Below, in pieces: positions 16,218-24,902 of a DNA stretch of 64,000 nt (its first letter is position 1; each line of letters opens with the position of its first letter). The stretch comes from Paraburkholderia sacchari. Its GTDB lineage: Bacteria; Pseudomonadota; Gammaproteobacteria; Burkholderiales; Burkholderiaceae. Made by a program: the position numbers and the translations under genes. The stretch spans positions 62,001-126,000 of the forward strand of contig NZ_JTDB02000006.1 in NCBI RefSeq assembly GCF_000785435.2, written 5' to 3'. The notes beneath the pieces were generated by a model that was given only the letters and a program-made list of their open reading frames with translations, searched no databases and was not told where the DNA came from.

Positions 16218-16691
16218 ATGACCAAAGCAACTGCACGCAAACCCACCAAGAAGGCGCTCGACCGCCCGAAATCGACGAATCCAGGCGGTGAGCAAAGCGA
16301 AGTGGAAACTCCCTCGGCAAACGTGAACTCGGGCAGGACCAAAAGCTCAAAGTTCCGGGCGAACGACACGGAATCGGCGAGTCCGGAGTTGGCGGCGCAG
16401 GTACGCAAAGCTGCTGGAACGGCCAAGGCCAAGCGTGCAAAGAAGGACAAGGTCATTCGCGACAGCTTCACGATGCCCAAGGCCGACTACGAGCGCATCG
16501 CCCAACTCAAGCGAAAGTGCCTCGAAGCTGGTGTCGCGGTAAAGAAGAGTGAGCTTCTGCGCGCCGGCCTGCTGTTACTGGATTCCGCTTCGTCCAAGCG
16601 GCTGGTGGCTGCGATTTCGGCCCTCGAAGCTGTCAAGACAGGCCGGCCGGCCAAGAGCGAACAGGATCGCGCCCCATCCTCAGCGACATAG
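16218..16691 (+). CDS. Lysine-rich protein with ribbon-helix-helix-like C-terminus
   Basis: A 157-aa basic protein. Residues 1-75 are Lys/Arg/Ser/Thr-rich and look disordered (KATARKPTKKALDRPKSTN; GTAKAKRAKKDK). From residue 76 the segment RDSFTMPKADYERIAQLKRK followed by KKSELLRAGLLLL has the strand-helix-helix pattern of ribbon-helix-helix DNA-binding proteins. I do not recognise a named family. An upstream palindrome may be its own operator. It is convergent with the RidA gene. Confidence 0.75.
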   Translation: MTKATARKPTKKALDRPKSTNPGGEQSEVETPSANVNSGRTKSSKFRANDTESASPELAAQVRKAAGTAKAKRAKKDKVIRDSFTMPKADYERIAQLKRKCLEAGVAVKKSELLRAGLLLLDSASSKRLVAAISALEAVKTGRPAKSEQDRAPSSAT

Positions 16692-16809
16692 TGTTGACCC
16701 AAGTTAGCATTGCCCTCAGGTGACTTGTGCGCAGCAGGCAACCGCATTCTCAGTTTGACGCGCTCAATGTCGCTGCAGATTTCGGCTAGTCGCGGTCCGG
16801 CCAGACGCG

Positions 16810-17244
16810 TCAATGTGCTGGTGCCACGCGAGCGGGCATACATGCGTACGCAACAATCTCGACCAGCATTTCCTCACGTGCGAGCCCGGCAACGACAAAG
16901 GACGCACGATTCGGAAATGGCGCCGCGAAATGGCGCAGCCAGACCGCATTGACGGCCGGCAGCCACGCGCGATCCGTCACGTAGATCAGCACCTGCGCGA
17001 CGTCGCCCACTGATACGCCAGCCGCCATGAGCGTCTGGCACAGGTTCGCGAACACCTGCTGCGCCTGGGCTTCTATGCCGCCGCTCACGACCGCCCCGTC
17101 GTCGCCGACCGGAATCTGCGCCGTGTACAACATGCCATTCGCCGTCACCGCCCATTCGAACAGCGGCGTGCGGCTTTGTGGCAGGCCGGTGCTGACGGCC
17201 TCGACCGCGCATCGCGCCTTCGTCTCTTGCTCAAAATCCGTCAT
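16810..17244 (-). CDS. RidA/YjgF-family protein
   Basis: A 144-aa enamine/imine deaminase-like protein. PLFEWAVTANGMLYTAQIPVG, QAQQVFANLCQTLMAAGVS, VLIYVTDRAWLPAVNAVW and the closing NRASFVVAGL with a conserved Arg follow the RidA pattern. Proteins of this family hydrolyse reactive enamines formed by PLP or amine-oxidising enzymes. The ATG at 17244 has GGGAGGGG upstream and overlaps the end of the DUF3726-like gene by 14 bases, so it is translationally coupled as last gene of the BCCT operon. Confidence 0.87.
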   Translation of the reverse strand: MTDFEQETKARCAVEAVSTGLPQSRTPLFEWAVTANGMLYTAQIPVGDDGAVVSGGIEAQAQQVFANLCQTLMAAGVSVGDVAQVLIYVTDRAWLPAVNAVWLRHFAAPFPNRASFVVAGLAREEMLVEIVAYACMPARVAPAH

Positions 17245-17962
17245 CGGCCCCTCCCGCACCATGATCGCGCGATGACTGGGTTGCCGCGACCAGTACACGC
17301 TCCTTCCACTCGGCCAGACGCGCGGTTTGCGACGCCTCCACGTCGAGGCCGCGCCAGATCGCCTCGTAATAACGTGCTTCGAGCTCCGAAGGATCGGCAG
17401 CGCTCTCAAGCGTCGGTGCAATCTCGATCGGCGAGTGCAGTTCGGCATTCGCGCGGCAGCATACGATCAGCTCTTGTGCATCCTCCGCGGCCTGTGCCGC
17501 CCCGGAGTCGCAGCCCAAATAGGCCGGCCACGCCGCTTGTCCGGTTGTACTCGCATAATGACGCCCTTCGGCATCGCTCCACGCGAGATCGAAGTGCCGC
17601 CCGCGCGCACTCATTGTCTTCAGGCCGTACAGTGCAAGGCGCGGCGCGAGCGTGTGCGAAACGCGCACGATGCCAATGCCGTCACGCGTCGCTTCTGCCC
17701 ATGCAAGCTCGAACGCGAGCGCGCATCCTGCGAGCCCCATACAGCGCTGGACACGATTTTCGCCAGGCGCGGCGCCTTCAACAACCACCCGTTCGCCGTG
17801 CCCGGCGCCAAGCAGGCCATCCAGTGCGCTCAAGCCGTCGAGCCCAAGCGCCTGCAACCAGCCGGCCGCGTCGGCCGCATCCTCGTAGTCGCCCTGCTCC
17901 CAGCCGCTGCCCTCCAGGGCGGCGCGGCATAGCGAGACCAGCTCGTTCATCGCCATCTTCAT
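17231..17962 (-). CDS. DUF3726-like protein
   Basis: A 243-aa protein. The opening MNELVSLCRAALEGSGWEQG, DAADAAGWLQALGLDGLSAL, the SHTLAPRLALYGL segment and the total length resemble DUF3726 proteins as I remember them; a profile search would settle it. No catalytic motif is evident and the function of the family is unknown. Its ATG overlaps the stop of the 586-aa gene (ATGA), and RidA overlaps its end, so all three are made together. Confidence 0.65.
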   Translation of the reverse strand: MKMAMNELVSLCRAALEGSGWEQGDYEDAADAAGWLQALGLDGLSALDGLLGAGHGERVVVEGAAPGENRVQRCMGLAGCALAFELAWAEATRDGIGIVRVSHTLAPRLALYGLKTMSARGRHFDLAWSDAEGRHYASTTGQAAWPAYLGCDSGAAQAAEDAQELIVCCRANAELHSPIEIAPTLESAADPSELEARYYEAIWRGLDVEASQTARLAEWKERVLVAATQSSRDHGAGGADDGF

Positions 17963-19719
17963 ACCTGTGTACTCCCTCTTTCATGACCGTCCGGCACGCA
18001 CGGAAACAGCCCGTCATCGATCATGTCCGGCGCGAGGTCGTCGAGCGTCGGCGCCCCCTGGAACAGCGTGACCCGCACCCACAGGTTCGATTTCGGATCG
18101 AACTTGCTCGCGCCAAACATGGAGAGCTTCGCTCGCATCAAGTCGATCGGCAGCATGTCCTGCGCGAGCAGGTTCTCGCGAATCTCGCCATACGCGCGCC
18201 CCGCCAGCGACTGCACGCGGCGCACGATCGCGCGATACTCGGGATGCTCGGCCACGAACGCCGCGACGCCCATATCGTCTTTCGCATCCTGGAGCCGCGC
18301 ATGCAGACGCACGACCTGCCGCGCGATGTCGAGCGGCAACTCGCGTTCGGCACCCGGCTCTTCCGCGCGGATGCCAAGACGCGGCTCCTCCTTCTCGGCG
18401 GAGCGGTACCAGAAGAAGTGCGTGTCGTCGCGCTGTGCCTCGGGCTGCGTGAGCGCCCAGCGGTAGTCGTGCGCCACGAGCGAGCGCAGCGCGCTCACGC
18501 GCATGTCGGGATCGAGCCGCAGCGTATCGTCGACCGGTGCGCCGCAATCGATCGAATCGACGCGCTCCGGGTACAACTCGAGCAGCACCGCCACGAGCAC
18601 CTCTTGCGCGGCGCACGAGAGTTGCGCCGTGGCCCACGCAAGCAGCGCGCCCCAGCGCAATGGCTGCGGCTGCGCCGCTTCGTGCTGCAACGCGCGCTCG
18701 AGACGCGGCAGCTCGGTGAGCAGTCGCGCGTTGCGCGCGGCCTCGCGCGGATGGTCCGTATGGACCTGCGCGATATGGCGAGCGGCGCGCGCGAGCAGCG
18801 TGCGCGCACGGGCGAGCGTGGCTGCATCGACAGACTCGACTGCCAGCACGCGCGCGAGCGCGGTCTCGCGTGAGCGTATCCACTGGTCGAGCTGGGCCGG
18901 GTGGCGCACGAGGAACGGCGCCATGCCGAGCCCGGTTGCGTTGCCGACGCCAAGATATCGCCGGTAGCTGCGCGCCAGCTTGACCGCTGCACGCGGATTG
19001 CGCCGCGCCGCCATGTGCTCGACAAGGCGTACGCTGAAATCGCGCAAGACGAACACTGCGCACATCTGCGCCGAAAACCCCGAGCGGAACGCCTGGCTAT
19101 CGATGAGCCGCGTGTAATCAGCAATGCCAAATTTTCCATTGCCGTACACGGCCGTCGTGCGGATCAGGTAACCCACGCGCTCGAACACGGCCGGGTCCGG
19201 TTGCCGCCCTTCGGCGAGGCAATTCACGACATAGTCGAAGTTGCGCACGCTCTTGTTCGCCCGGCACAGCACGAGATCATGCGCGCGTTGCCGGCCCGCC
19301 TCCTGCAGCGGCACGTTGGCTCGCAATTGCGCGAGGTCCGCTGCTTCAGGCACGCCGCACACGAGTGCGCACGTGATGTCCCACTTCTCGGCGATCACAC
19401 GGTCGGTGCGCTCGGCAGCGTCCAGGTACTGCGAAAAGATCACCTGGCTGTAACGCTCGCCATAGGCTTCGATCGTATAGACGCACGTGCCATAGCCGTT
19501 GTCGTCGAGGTCCATCTGCGCGACGCGGATGCGCCAGTTGTCGCGCGCCATGCGCCTCACGATCGCGCGCACGAAGCTGAGCCGCGTACCGTGCATGGCG
19601 CCGAGCCGCTCGGTGCGATTGGTGACATCGGGGCCGCGCATCTCGGGGACTTCTTCCATGTCATGCGAGCGCGCCTCGCACACCAACGCGCCGCCTCTGT
19701 CCAATGCTGCAATGGTCAT
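17959..19719 (-). CDS. Conserved 586-aa protein of unknown function in BCCT operon
   Basis: A large soluble protein without signal peptide or membrane segments. The start region RTERLGAMHGTRLSFVRAIV and MDLDDNGYGTCVYTIEAYG and later VVNCLAEGRQPDPAVFERVG, GNGKFGIADYTRL and SAQMCAVFVLRDFSVRLVEH look like a structured enzyme, but I recognise no family. The middle part is rich in Ala/Arg helices and contains HFFWYRSAEKEEPRLG. The ATG at 19719 overlaps the BCCT stop (TGATG) with GGGAG upstream, so it is translationally coupled to the transporter. It is the main unknown of this operon. Confidence 0.85.
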   Translation of the reverse strand: MTIAALDRGGALVCEARSHDMEEVPEMRGPDVTNRTERLGAMHGTRLSFVRAIVRRMARDNWRIRVAQMDLDDNGYGTCVYTIEAYGERYSQVIFSQYLDAAERTDRVIAEKWDITCALVCGVPEAADLAQLRANVPLQEAGRQRAHDLVLCRANKSVRNFDYVVNCLAEGRQPDPAVFERVGYLIRTTAVYGNGKFGIADYTRLIDSQAFRSGFSAQMCAVFVLRDFSVRLVEHMAARRNPRAAVKLARSYRRYLGVGNATGLGMAPFLVRHPAQLDQWIRSRETALARVLAVESVDAATLARARTLLARAARHIAQVHTDHPREAARNARLLTELPRLERALQHEAAQPQPLRWGALLAWATAQLSCAAQEVLVAVLLELYPERVDSIDCGAPVDDTLRLDPDMRVSALRSLVAHDYRWALTQPEAQRDDTHFFWYRSAEKEEPRLGIRAEEPGAERELPLDIARQVVRLHARLQDAKDDMGVAAFVAEHPEYRAIVRRVQSLAGRAYGEIRENLLAQDMLPIDLMRAKLSMFGASKFDPKSNLWVRVTLFQGAPTLDDLAPDMIDDGLFPCVPDGHERGSTQV

Positions 19720-21278
19720 CACTTCACTCCCTGCTCAACGGCCATCGTGCGCGCGATTCGCACGGCATCCCACAGCGAAGGCAGGATCAGGATCGAAACC
19801 GGCACCGCCGTGATGACGATAAACGATTGCAACGCGCTGATGCCGCCCGCTCCCATCGTGATCAGCACCGCGCCCACGAGCCCCATGCCTGCGGCCCAGA
19901 AGATCTTGAGCCACGCGCTGGGTTCGCCGCCACGATCTCCGGTCATTGCCATCGCGATCGTGTAGGCCATCGAGCCGCCGTTCGTCACCACCGAAAAGAA
20001 ACTGAGGAACAGGAACAGCGCCGAAATCAGGTTGCGCAGCGGCATGGCCTGGGCGACGCCGAGCAGCAGCGCCTCGGGCAGCGTGCCGTGCGAAACCACC
20101 TTGCCCGGCGAAGCCAGTTCAATGCCGATGCCCGCGCCGCCCACGAGCGTAAACCACAGCATTGTGATCAGCGGCGCCGCGATCGAGAGCAGCACCACAA
20201 GCTCGCGAATCGTGCGGCCGCGCGACACCTTCGCGACATAGATCGCCATGATGGGCGCATAGCCGATGAACCAGCCCCAGTAGAACAGCGTCCATGCGTT
20301 AAGCCATTTGCTGTCGCCGCGGTACATCGCCGTCTGCACGAAGTCCACGAGGTGCGTCGAGAACGCCTTGAAGAACACGCTGCTCAGGAAACTCGTGGGG
20401 CCGCAGACATACAGATACGCGGCGAGGCCCAGCATCAGCCACACGTGGATTTTGCAGACGAAACGCAGCCCTTCGAGACCGGCGATGCAGGCGGTCGTGA
20501 AGATGGCGGTCACAGCGAGGATCACGAGTGCCTGGGTTGCGATCGTATCGGGCACGTTCCACACCGAATGCAGCACATAGGCGATCTGCAGGCCGAGAAA
20601 GCCAATCGGGCCGATGGTGCCAGCCGCCACCGCGATGATCGACGTGGCGTCCGCCAGCGCCGCAATCGGGCCCTGGAGCGCACGCTTGCCGAACAGCGGA
20701 TACAGCAGCGTGCGCGGAGCAAGCGGCAAGCCTTTGTCGAAATGCAGGTGCATGAACACGATGGTCAGCAGACTGCCCAGCACGGCCCACGCCAGAAAGC
20801 CCCAGTGAAGAAACGACTGGGCTAGCGCGGCCACGCCAGCCGCCTCGCTGCGCGGCGCAGCGCCGAAGAGCGGCGGCGGGCTCATGAAATGCATGAGCGG
20901 CTCCGCGGCGGCCCAGAACGCACCGCCACCGGCCAGCAGCGCGCACATGATGATCACCACCCAATTGAATGTCGAGTTCGAAGGAGTTGCGGTGCGGCCG
21001 CCGAGTTTCACGCGGCCCAGCTTCGAAAACGCAATGCCGAGACTGACCACAAAGGTCGCGAGCATGAGCAACTGCCAGTACAGCCCGAAGCCTCGCGTTG
21101 CCCAGCCGAAGGCTGTGTCGACCGCCGCCGAGAGCCACGGCAGGTTGACGAGCGCAGCGGCGAGAAACAGCGCGAAGAAGCCGCCGCTGATCGTGAAGAT
21201 GGGCCAGTCGATGCTGCCCTTGCGAATGCCCGCCTGCGGCGGCGCGGCCGCGAGGTCCGGCGATGTCGGTATTTCCAT
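19719..21278 (-). CDS. BCCT-family transporter
   Basis: Twelve-helix secondary transporter of 519 aa for quaternary-ammonium or sulfonium compounds (betaine, carnitine, choline, DMSP type). The family signature around helix 8 is seen as FYWGWFIGYAPIMAIYVAKV followed by SRGRTIRELV; other markers are STFNWVVIIMCALLAGGGAF and FHWGFLAW-like LHWGFLAWAVLG. GGAGGAG precedes the ATG at 21278. It follows the M19 gene by 20 bases. The tryptophan box is less aromatic than in BetP, so the ligand need not be glycine betaine. Confidence 0.92.
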   Translation of the reverse strand: MEIPTSPDLAAAPPQAGIRKGSIDWPIFTISGGFFALFLAAALVNLPWLSAAVDTAFGWATRGFGLYWQLLMLATFVVSLGIAFSKLGRVKLGGRTATPSNSTFNWVVIIMCALLAGGGAFWAAAEPLMHFMSPPPLFGAAPRSEAAGVAALAQSFLHWGFLAWAVLGSLLTIVFMHLHFDKGLPLAPRTLLYPLFGKRALQGPIAALADATSIIAVAAGTIGPIGFLGLQIAYVLHSVWNVPDTIATQALVILAVTAIFTTACIAGLEGLRFVCKIHVWLMLGLAAYLYVCGPTSFLSSVFFKAFSTHLVDFVQTAMYRGDSKWLNAWTLFYWGWFIGYAPIMAIYVAKVSRGRTIRELVVLLSIAAPLITMLWFTLVGGAGIGIELASPGKVVSHGTLPEALLLGVAQAMPLRNLISALFLFLSFFSVVTNGGSMAYTIAMAMTGDRGGEPSAWLKIFWAAGMGLVGAVLITMGAGGISALQSFIVITAVPVSILILPSLWDAVRIARTMAVEQGVK

Positions 21279-21298
21279 GTCTCCTCCAGATGTGAATA

Positions 21299-22306
21299 TT
21301 AGTCTTGCGTGCGCTCGTGGCGCTGCTCGGCATCGCGCAGGATCCGCATCCAGTTGCCGCCCATGATTTGAGCGACCTCCGCATCGGTAAAGCCCGCGTG
21401 GACGAGTGCCGCCGTGAGGTTCGGAAAGTCGGCGTTCGAGCCGAACCAGGTCACGGGCTCGGGCCATGCCGCGTTATCGGCGCTGCCTTCGCCGTAATCG
21501 GTCTGCTTGCTCCAGCGGCCATTGCGCATCCACTCGAGCACGCGGTACGGCTGCCCCTGGCACAGGTCGCTGCCTATGCCCACGTGGTCGATGCCGATGA
21601 GTTCGACCGTGCGCGCGACCATGTCGGTGAACTCGCCGGGCGTGCAGCGGCTGCCGTTCTTCAGATGAAACGGATAGAGGCTGAAGCCGACCAGGCCGCC
21701 GCGCTCGCCGAGTGCGCGCAGCACCGCGTCCGACTTGTTGCGCCTGGCCTCGTGAAAAAACGAGGGATTCGCGTGGCTGATCACAATCGGCCGCGAAGAC
21801 AGCGCAATCGCTTCGAGCGTCGAGCGCTCGGCGCTGTGCGACATGTCGATCACCATGCCCACGCGGTTCATCTCCTCGATCACCGCGCGGCCGAACCGCG
21901 TGACGCCGCCATCGGCCGACTCATAGCAGCCCGTGGCCAGCAGGCTCTGATTGTTGTAAGTGAGCTGCATCGTGCGCACACCGAGATCGCGAAACACCTC
22001 GACGAGTCCGATGTCGTCCTCGATCGGCGAACAGTTCTGCAGTCCAAATAAAATGGCGACCTTGCCGGCCCGTTTCGCCGCCAGCACGTCGTCCATCGTG
22101 CGCGCTGGCACCACGAGATCGGCGTGGCGCTCGAAGCGCGCGTTCCATTCGGCGATGCGCGTGAGCGTCTCGCGTGCATTCTCCCAGTAGACGATGGTCG
22201 CGTTGACAGCCGCGACGCCGCCGTCGCGCATCTGTTCGAAGATGCCGCGGTCCCAGTTCGAGTATTGCGTGCCGTCGATGACGACAAGCGAGTCATGCAG
22301 GTTCAT
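21299..22306 (-). CDS. M19 (renal dipeptidase) family protein with altered metal site
   Basis: A 335-aa TIM-barrel protein of the membrane dipeptidase family. It keeps the two histidines of the second metal site, DMSHS (His157) and ISHAN (His178), at the normal 21-residue distance. The first site is lost: the usual D-x-H-x-D reads DGTQY (Thr13, Tyr15), and the bridging Glu is replaced by Gln90 in FGLQNC. The same subgroup occurs near choline and dimethylglycine genes in Pseudomonas. It may be a one-metal hydrolase or have another role. It lies between the aldehyde dehydrogenase (22 bases) and the BCCT transporter (20 bases). Confidence 0.88.
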   Translation of the reverse strand: MNLHDSLVVIDGTQYSNWDRGIFEQMRDGGVAAVNATIVYWENARETLTRIAEWNARFERHADLVVPARTMDDVLAAKRAGKVAILFGLQNCSPIEDDIGLVEVFRDLGVRTMQLTYNNQSLLATGCYESADGGVTRFGRAVIEEMNRVGMVIDMSHSAERSTLEAIALSSRPIVISHANPSFFHEARRNKSDAVLRALGERGGLVGFSLYPFHLKNGSRCTPGEFTDMVARTVELIGIDHVGIGSDLCQGQPYRVLEWMRNGRWSKQTDYGEGSADNAAWPEPVTWFGSNADFPNLTAALVHAGFTDAEVAQIMGGNWMRILRDAEQRHERTQD

Positions 22307-22328
22307 ATCGGTCGTTCCAGGGCTTGTG

Positions 22329-23771
22329 CTATGCGCGTGTGTAGGCGGTCTTCAGCGTGGTATAGAACTCGGCCGCATTCGGGCCCTGCTCGCGCGGGCC
22401 GTAGCTCGACGCCTTGCGTCCCCCGAACGGCACGTGATAGTCCGTGCCGGCGGTCGGCAGGTTGACCATCACGCAGCCGGCCTGGGCGTGGCGGCGGAAA
22501 TGCGTCGCGTGGCGCAGCGATTGCGTCACGATGCCGGCCGTAAGGCCGAACGCCGTGTCGTTCGCTACCGCCAGCGCTTCTTCGTAGTCGCGCACGGGGA
22601 TCACGCAGGCAATCGGGCCGAACATCTCGTCGCGATTGATTTGCATATCGTTGCGGCCATGATCGAATAGCGCGGGCGACATGCACCAGGCGCGCTCGGG
22701 GCGCGCGAGCGCCTCGCCGCCGCGCACGAGCCGCGCGCCCTCGCGCTGGCCGAGCGCGACGTAGCGCAGATTCGCTTCGAGCTGGCGCCCATCGATCACG
22801 GGGCCCATCTGCACGCCTTCGTCGAGCGCGCGGCCGACCCGCACGCTGGAGAGCCGCTCGGCGAGCCGCTCGACGAACGCCGCGTGGATGCCCGGCGTCA
22901 CGACGAGCCGCGACGAGGCGGTGCACTTCTGCCCGGTGCCCGAATACGCCCCTTGAAACGCGCACTCGACCGCGAGATCGAGATCGGCGTCATCGAGCAC
23001 GACGAGCGCGTTCTTGCTGCCCATCTCCATCTGCAACTTGATGAGATTCGGCGCCGCCACGGCAGCGAGACGGCGGCCGGTTTCGAGCGAGCCCGTGAAC
23101 GAGATGCCGTCAACGCCCGGCGAACTGGCGAGGCGGTTGCCGACGGCCTCGCCCGGCCCCATCAGCAGGTTGAAAGTGCCGGGAGGCAGCGCCTGCCGGC
23201 TGATGATTTCCGCGAGCGCCCAGGCGCTGGCCGGCGTGAGGTTGGCCGGCTTGAACAGCACGGCGTTGCCGAATGCGAGCGCCGGCGCGATCTTCCAGCT
23301 TGCGGTCGCCATCGGAAAGTTCCACGGCGTAATGATGCCGACCACGCCGAGCGGCTCGCGCCGGACATCGATCTCGATGCCTGACCGCACCGAATCGGCG
23401 TTGCTGCCAAGCTGCCGCAGCACTTCGGCTGCGAAGTAATGGAAGAACTGGCCCGCACGCGCGACCTCGCCCACGGCCTCCGCGAGCGTTTTGCCCTCCT
23501 CGCGCGCGAGTTGCCGGCCCAACTCTTCGCGGCGTGCGATCAGCTCGTCGCCAATCGCGCGCAGCACGTCGTGGCGCTTTTCGAGCCCCGTGGCGGCCCA
23601 CTGCGGTTGCGCGCGGCGCGCGGCTTCGATGGCTTGCTGGACCTGAGCGCCAGTGGCCTGGGCATACACGCCGATCAGGTCGTCGGTATCGGACGGGCTG
23701 CGGTTTTCAACGAAGGTCTCGCCGGCCAGCCATTGGCCGTCGATCCAGTTCAAAAATGTCTGAGGATTCAT
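22329..23771 (-). CDS. NAD(P)-dependent aldehyde dehydrogenase
   Basis: Aldehyde dehydrogenase of 480 aa with all catalytic residues: Asn in TPWNFPMATASWK (Asn151), general base Glu249 in KLQMEMG and nucleophile Cys283 in GQKCTASSRLVV, at the usual 34-residue spacing. The overall type is that of semialdehyde or betaine-aldehyde oxidisers. The ATG at 23771 starts MNPQTFLNWIDGQW; the longer frame runs through the AT-rich divergent promoter. First gene of the BCCT operon, divergent from a LysR gene, so it probably oxidises an aldehyde produced from the imported compound. Confidence 0.93.
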   Translation of the reverse strand: MNPQTFLNWIDGQWLAGETFVENRSPSDTDDLIGVYAQATGAQVQQAIEAARRAQPQWAATGLEKRHDVLRAIGDELIARREELGRQLAREEGKTLAEAVGEVARAGQFFHYFAAEVLRQLGSNADSVRSGIEIDVRREPLGVVGIITPWNFPMATASWKIAPALAFGNAVLFKPANLTPASAWALAEIISRQALPPGTFNLLMGPGEAVGNRLASSPGVDGISFTGSLETGRRLAAVAAPNLIKLQMEMGSKNALVVLDDADLDLAVECAFQGAYSGTGQKCTASSRLVVTPGIHAAFVERLAERLSSVRVGRALDEGVQMGPVIDGRQLEANLRYVALGQREGARLVRGGEALARPERAWCMSPALFDHGRNDMQINRDEMFGPIACVIPVRDYEEALAVANDTAFGLTAGIVTQSLRHATHFRRHAQAGCVMVNLPTAGTDYHVPFGGRKASSYGPREQGPNAAEFYTTLKTAYTRA

Positions 23772-23835
23772 CTTCGATCTCAACGCGATTGACGTGAGAG
23801 CGATTCTAGAAACCGGGCTAAAATAACCAAAACCA

Positions 23836-23852
23836 ATTTTTCTGATCAAAAT
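23836..23852. promoter_or_regulatory. Candidate LysR box in divergent promoter
   Basis: ATTTTTCTGATCAAAAT has perfect 5-base arms and fits the LysR T-N11-A rule. It lies 15 bases before the lysR start and 65 bases before the aldehyde dehydrogenase start, in a markedly AT-rich stretch. This is the expected place for autoregulation and activation of the BCCT operon. Confidence 0.45.
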
Positions 23853-23867
23853 ATTTATAATTCTTAT

Positions 23868-24803
23868 ATGGCTATCGACCGGCTTCCCGATGTGAAAATC
23901 GCGCAGTTGCGCCATTTCGTGGCTGTTATCGAGCATGGCGGCTTCAAGGCCGCCGCGAAGGCCGTGTTCCGCAGCCAGCCGGCGCTATCGCTGTCGATCA
24001 AGGAGCTCGAGGCAGCGCTGGGCGCGGCGCTGTTCGAGAAAGGCAGCCACGCGTCGCCTACCCCGTTTGGCACGATGCTCTATGGCGAAGCGCGCAAGCT
24101 CGTCGAACACTACGAGCGCGCCATCGCGTCGGCGATCGACGTCGCTCAGGTGCGTGGCGGTCGCGTTCGTGTGGCTGCGGTGCCGTCGATCGCGCACGAG
24201 ATACTGCCGCGCGCGATCAGCCGGTTCTCGCCCCGCCATCCGGGCATCCATCTGCATGTGGAAGACGGCACGGCCGCCTATATTCATGACCGGGTGCGCT
24301 CGGGAGCGATCGACTTCGGTATCGCCAGCGAGCCGACGGCCGACGCCGAACTCAGCTTCACGCCACTGCTCGCCGACGTGATGTGCGTGGTCGTGAACGC
24401 GGGCCACGCGCTCTTCAGGCAGCGCCGCGTCGACTGGAAGGATTTGTCGGGCTACCGGCTAATCGGCAACGGCACGCTGCGCGCGTTGCCCGAGCCGGTG
24501 CGACGCACCGCGGGCGGGCAAGACGACATCTTCATCGCCAATACGACAACGCTGCTTTCGGCCGTCGAAGGTGGCGTGGGGCTCACCGTGCTGCCCTATC
24601 TCGCACAACAGCGCCATCGCGAGACACTGCGCTTCATTCCGCTCGACGCTCCGCGCATCGAGCGCGCGGTGGGCTTCGTCGAACTGACCGGACGTTCGCT
24701 GAGCCCGGCCGCGCATGCATTGCGCGAAAGCATTTGCGAGGCGCTCGACGAAGTGTCGCTGCCCCCGACGCATGTGCGGCGGCCCTCTGCAAACCAAGGC
24801 TAG
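23868..24803 (+). CDS. LysR-family regulator of the BCCT operon
   Basis: LysR regulator of 311 aa: winged helix IAQLRHFVAVIEHGGFKAAA then SQPALSLSIKELEAALGAAL, and the two-lobe effector domain (VRVAAVPSIAHEILPRAISR; GVGLTVLPYLA). It is transcribed away from the aldehyde dehydrogenase/BCCT operon across a 96-base gap, the usual arrangement for a LysR activator and its target. Its ligand is probably the imported substrate or a breakdown product. Confidence 0.92.
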   Translation: MAIDRLPDVKIAQLRHFVAVIEHGGFKAAAKAVFRSQPALSLSIKELEAALGAALFEKGSHASPTPFGTMLYGEARKLVEHYERAIASAIDVAQVRGGRVRVAAVPSIAHEILPRAISRFSPRHPGIHLHVEDGTAAYIHDRVRSGAIDFGIASEPTADAELSFTPLLADVMCVVVNAGHALFRQRRVDWKDLSGYRLIGNGTLRALPEPVRRTAGGQDDIFIANTTTLLSAVEGGVGLTVLPYLAQQRHRETLRFIPLDAPRIERAVGFVELTGRSLSPAAHALRESICEALDEVSLPPTHVRRPSANQG

Positions 24804-24902
24804 CTGTGCGAGCCGACGCGCCTGCGCCCGCATCAGGGCTCAGGCTGTGATCGGCTGCACCCACTACAATGAATGCTTGCCAGCAGAAAACTGGGACCAG
24901 TC

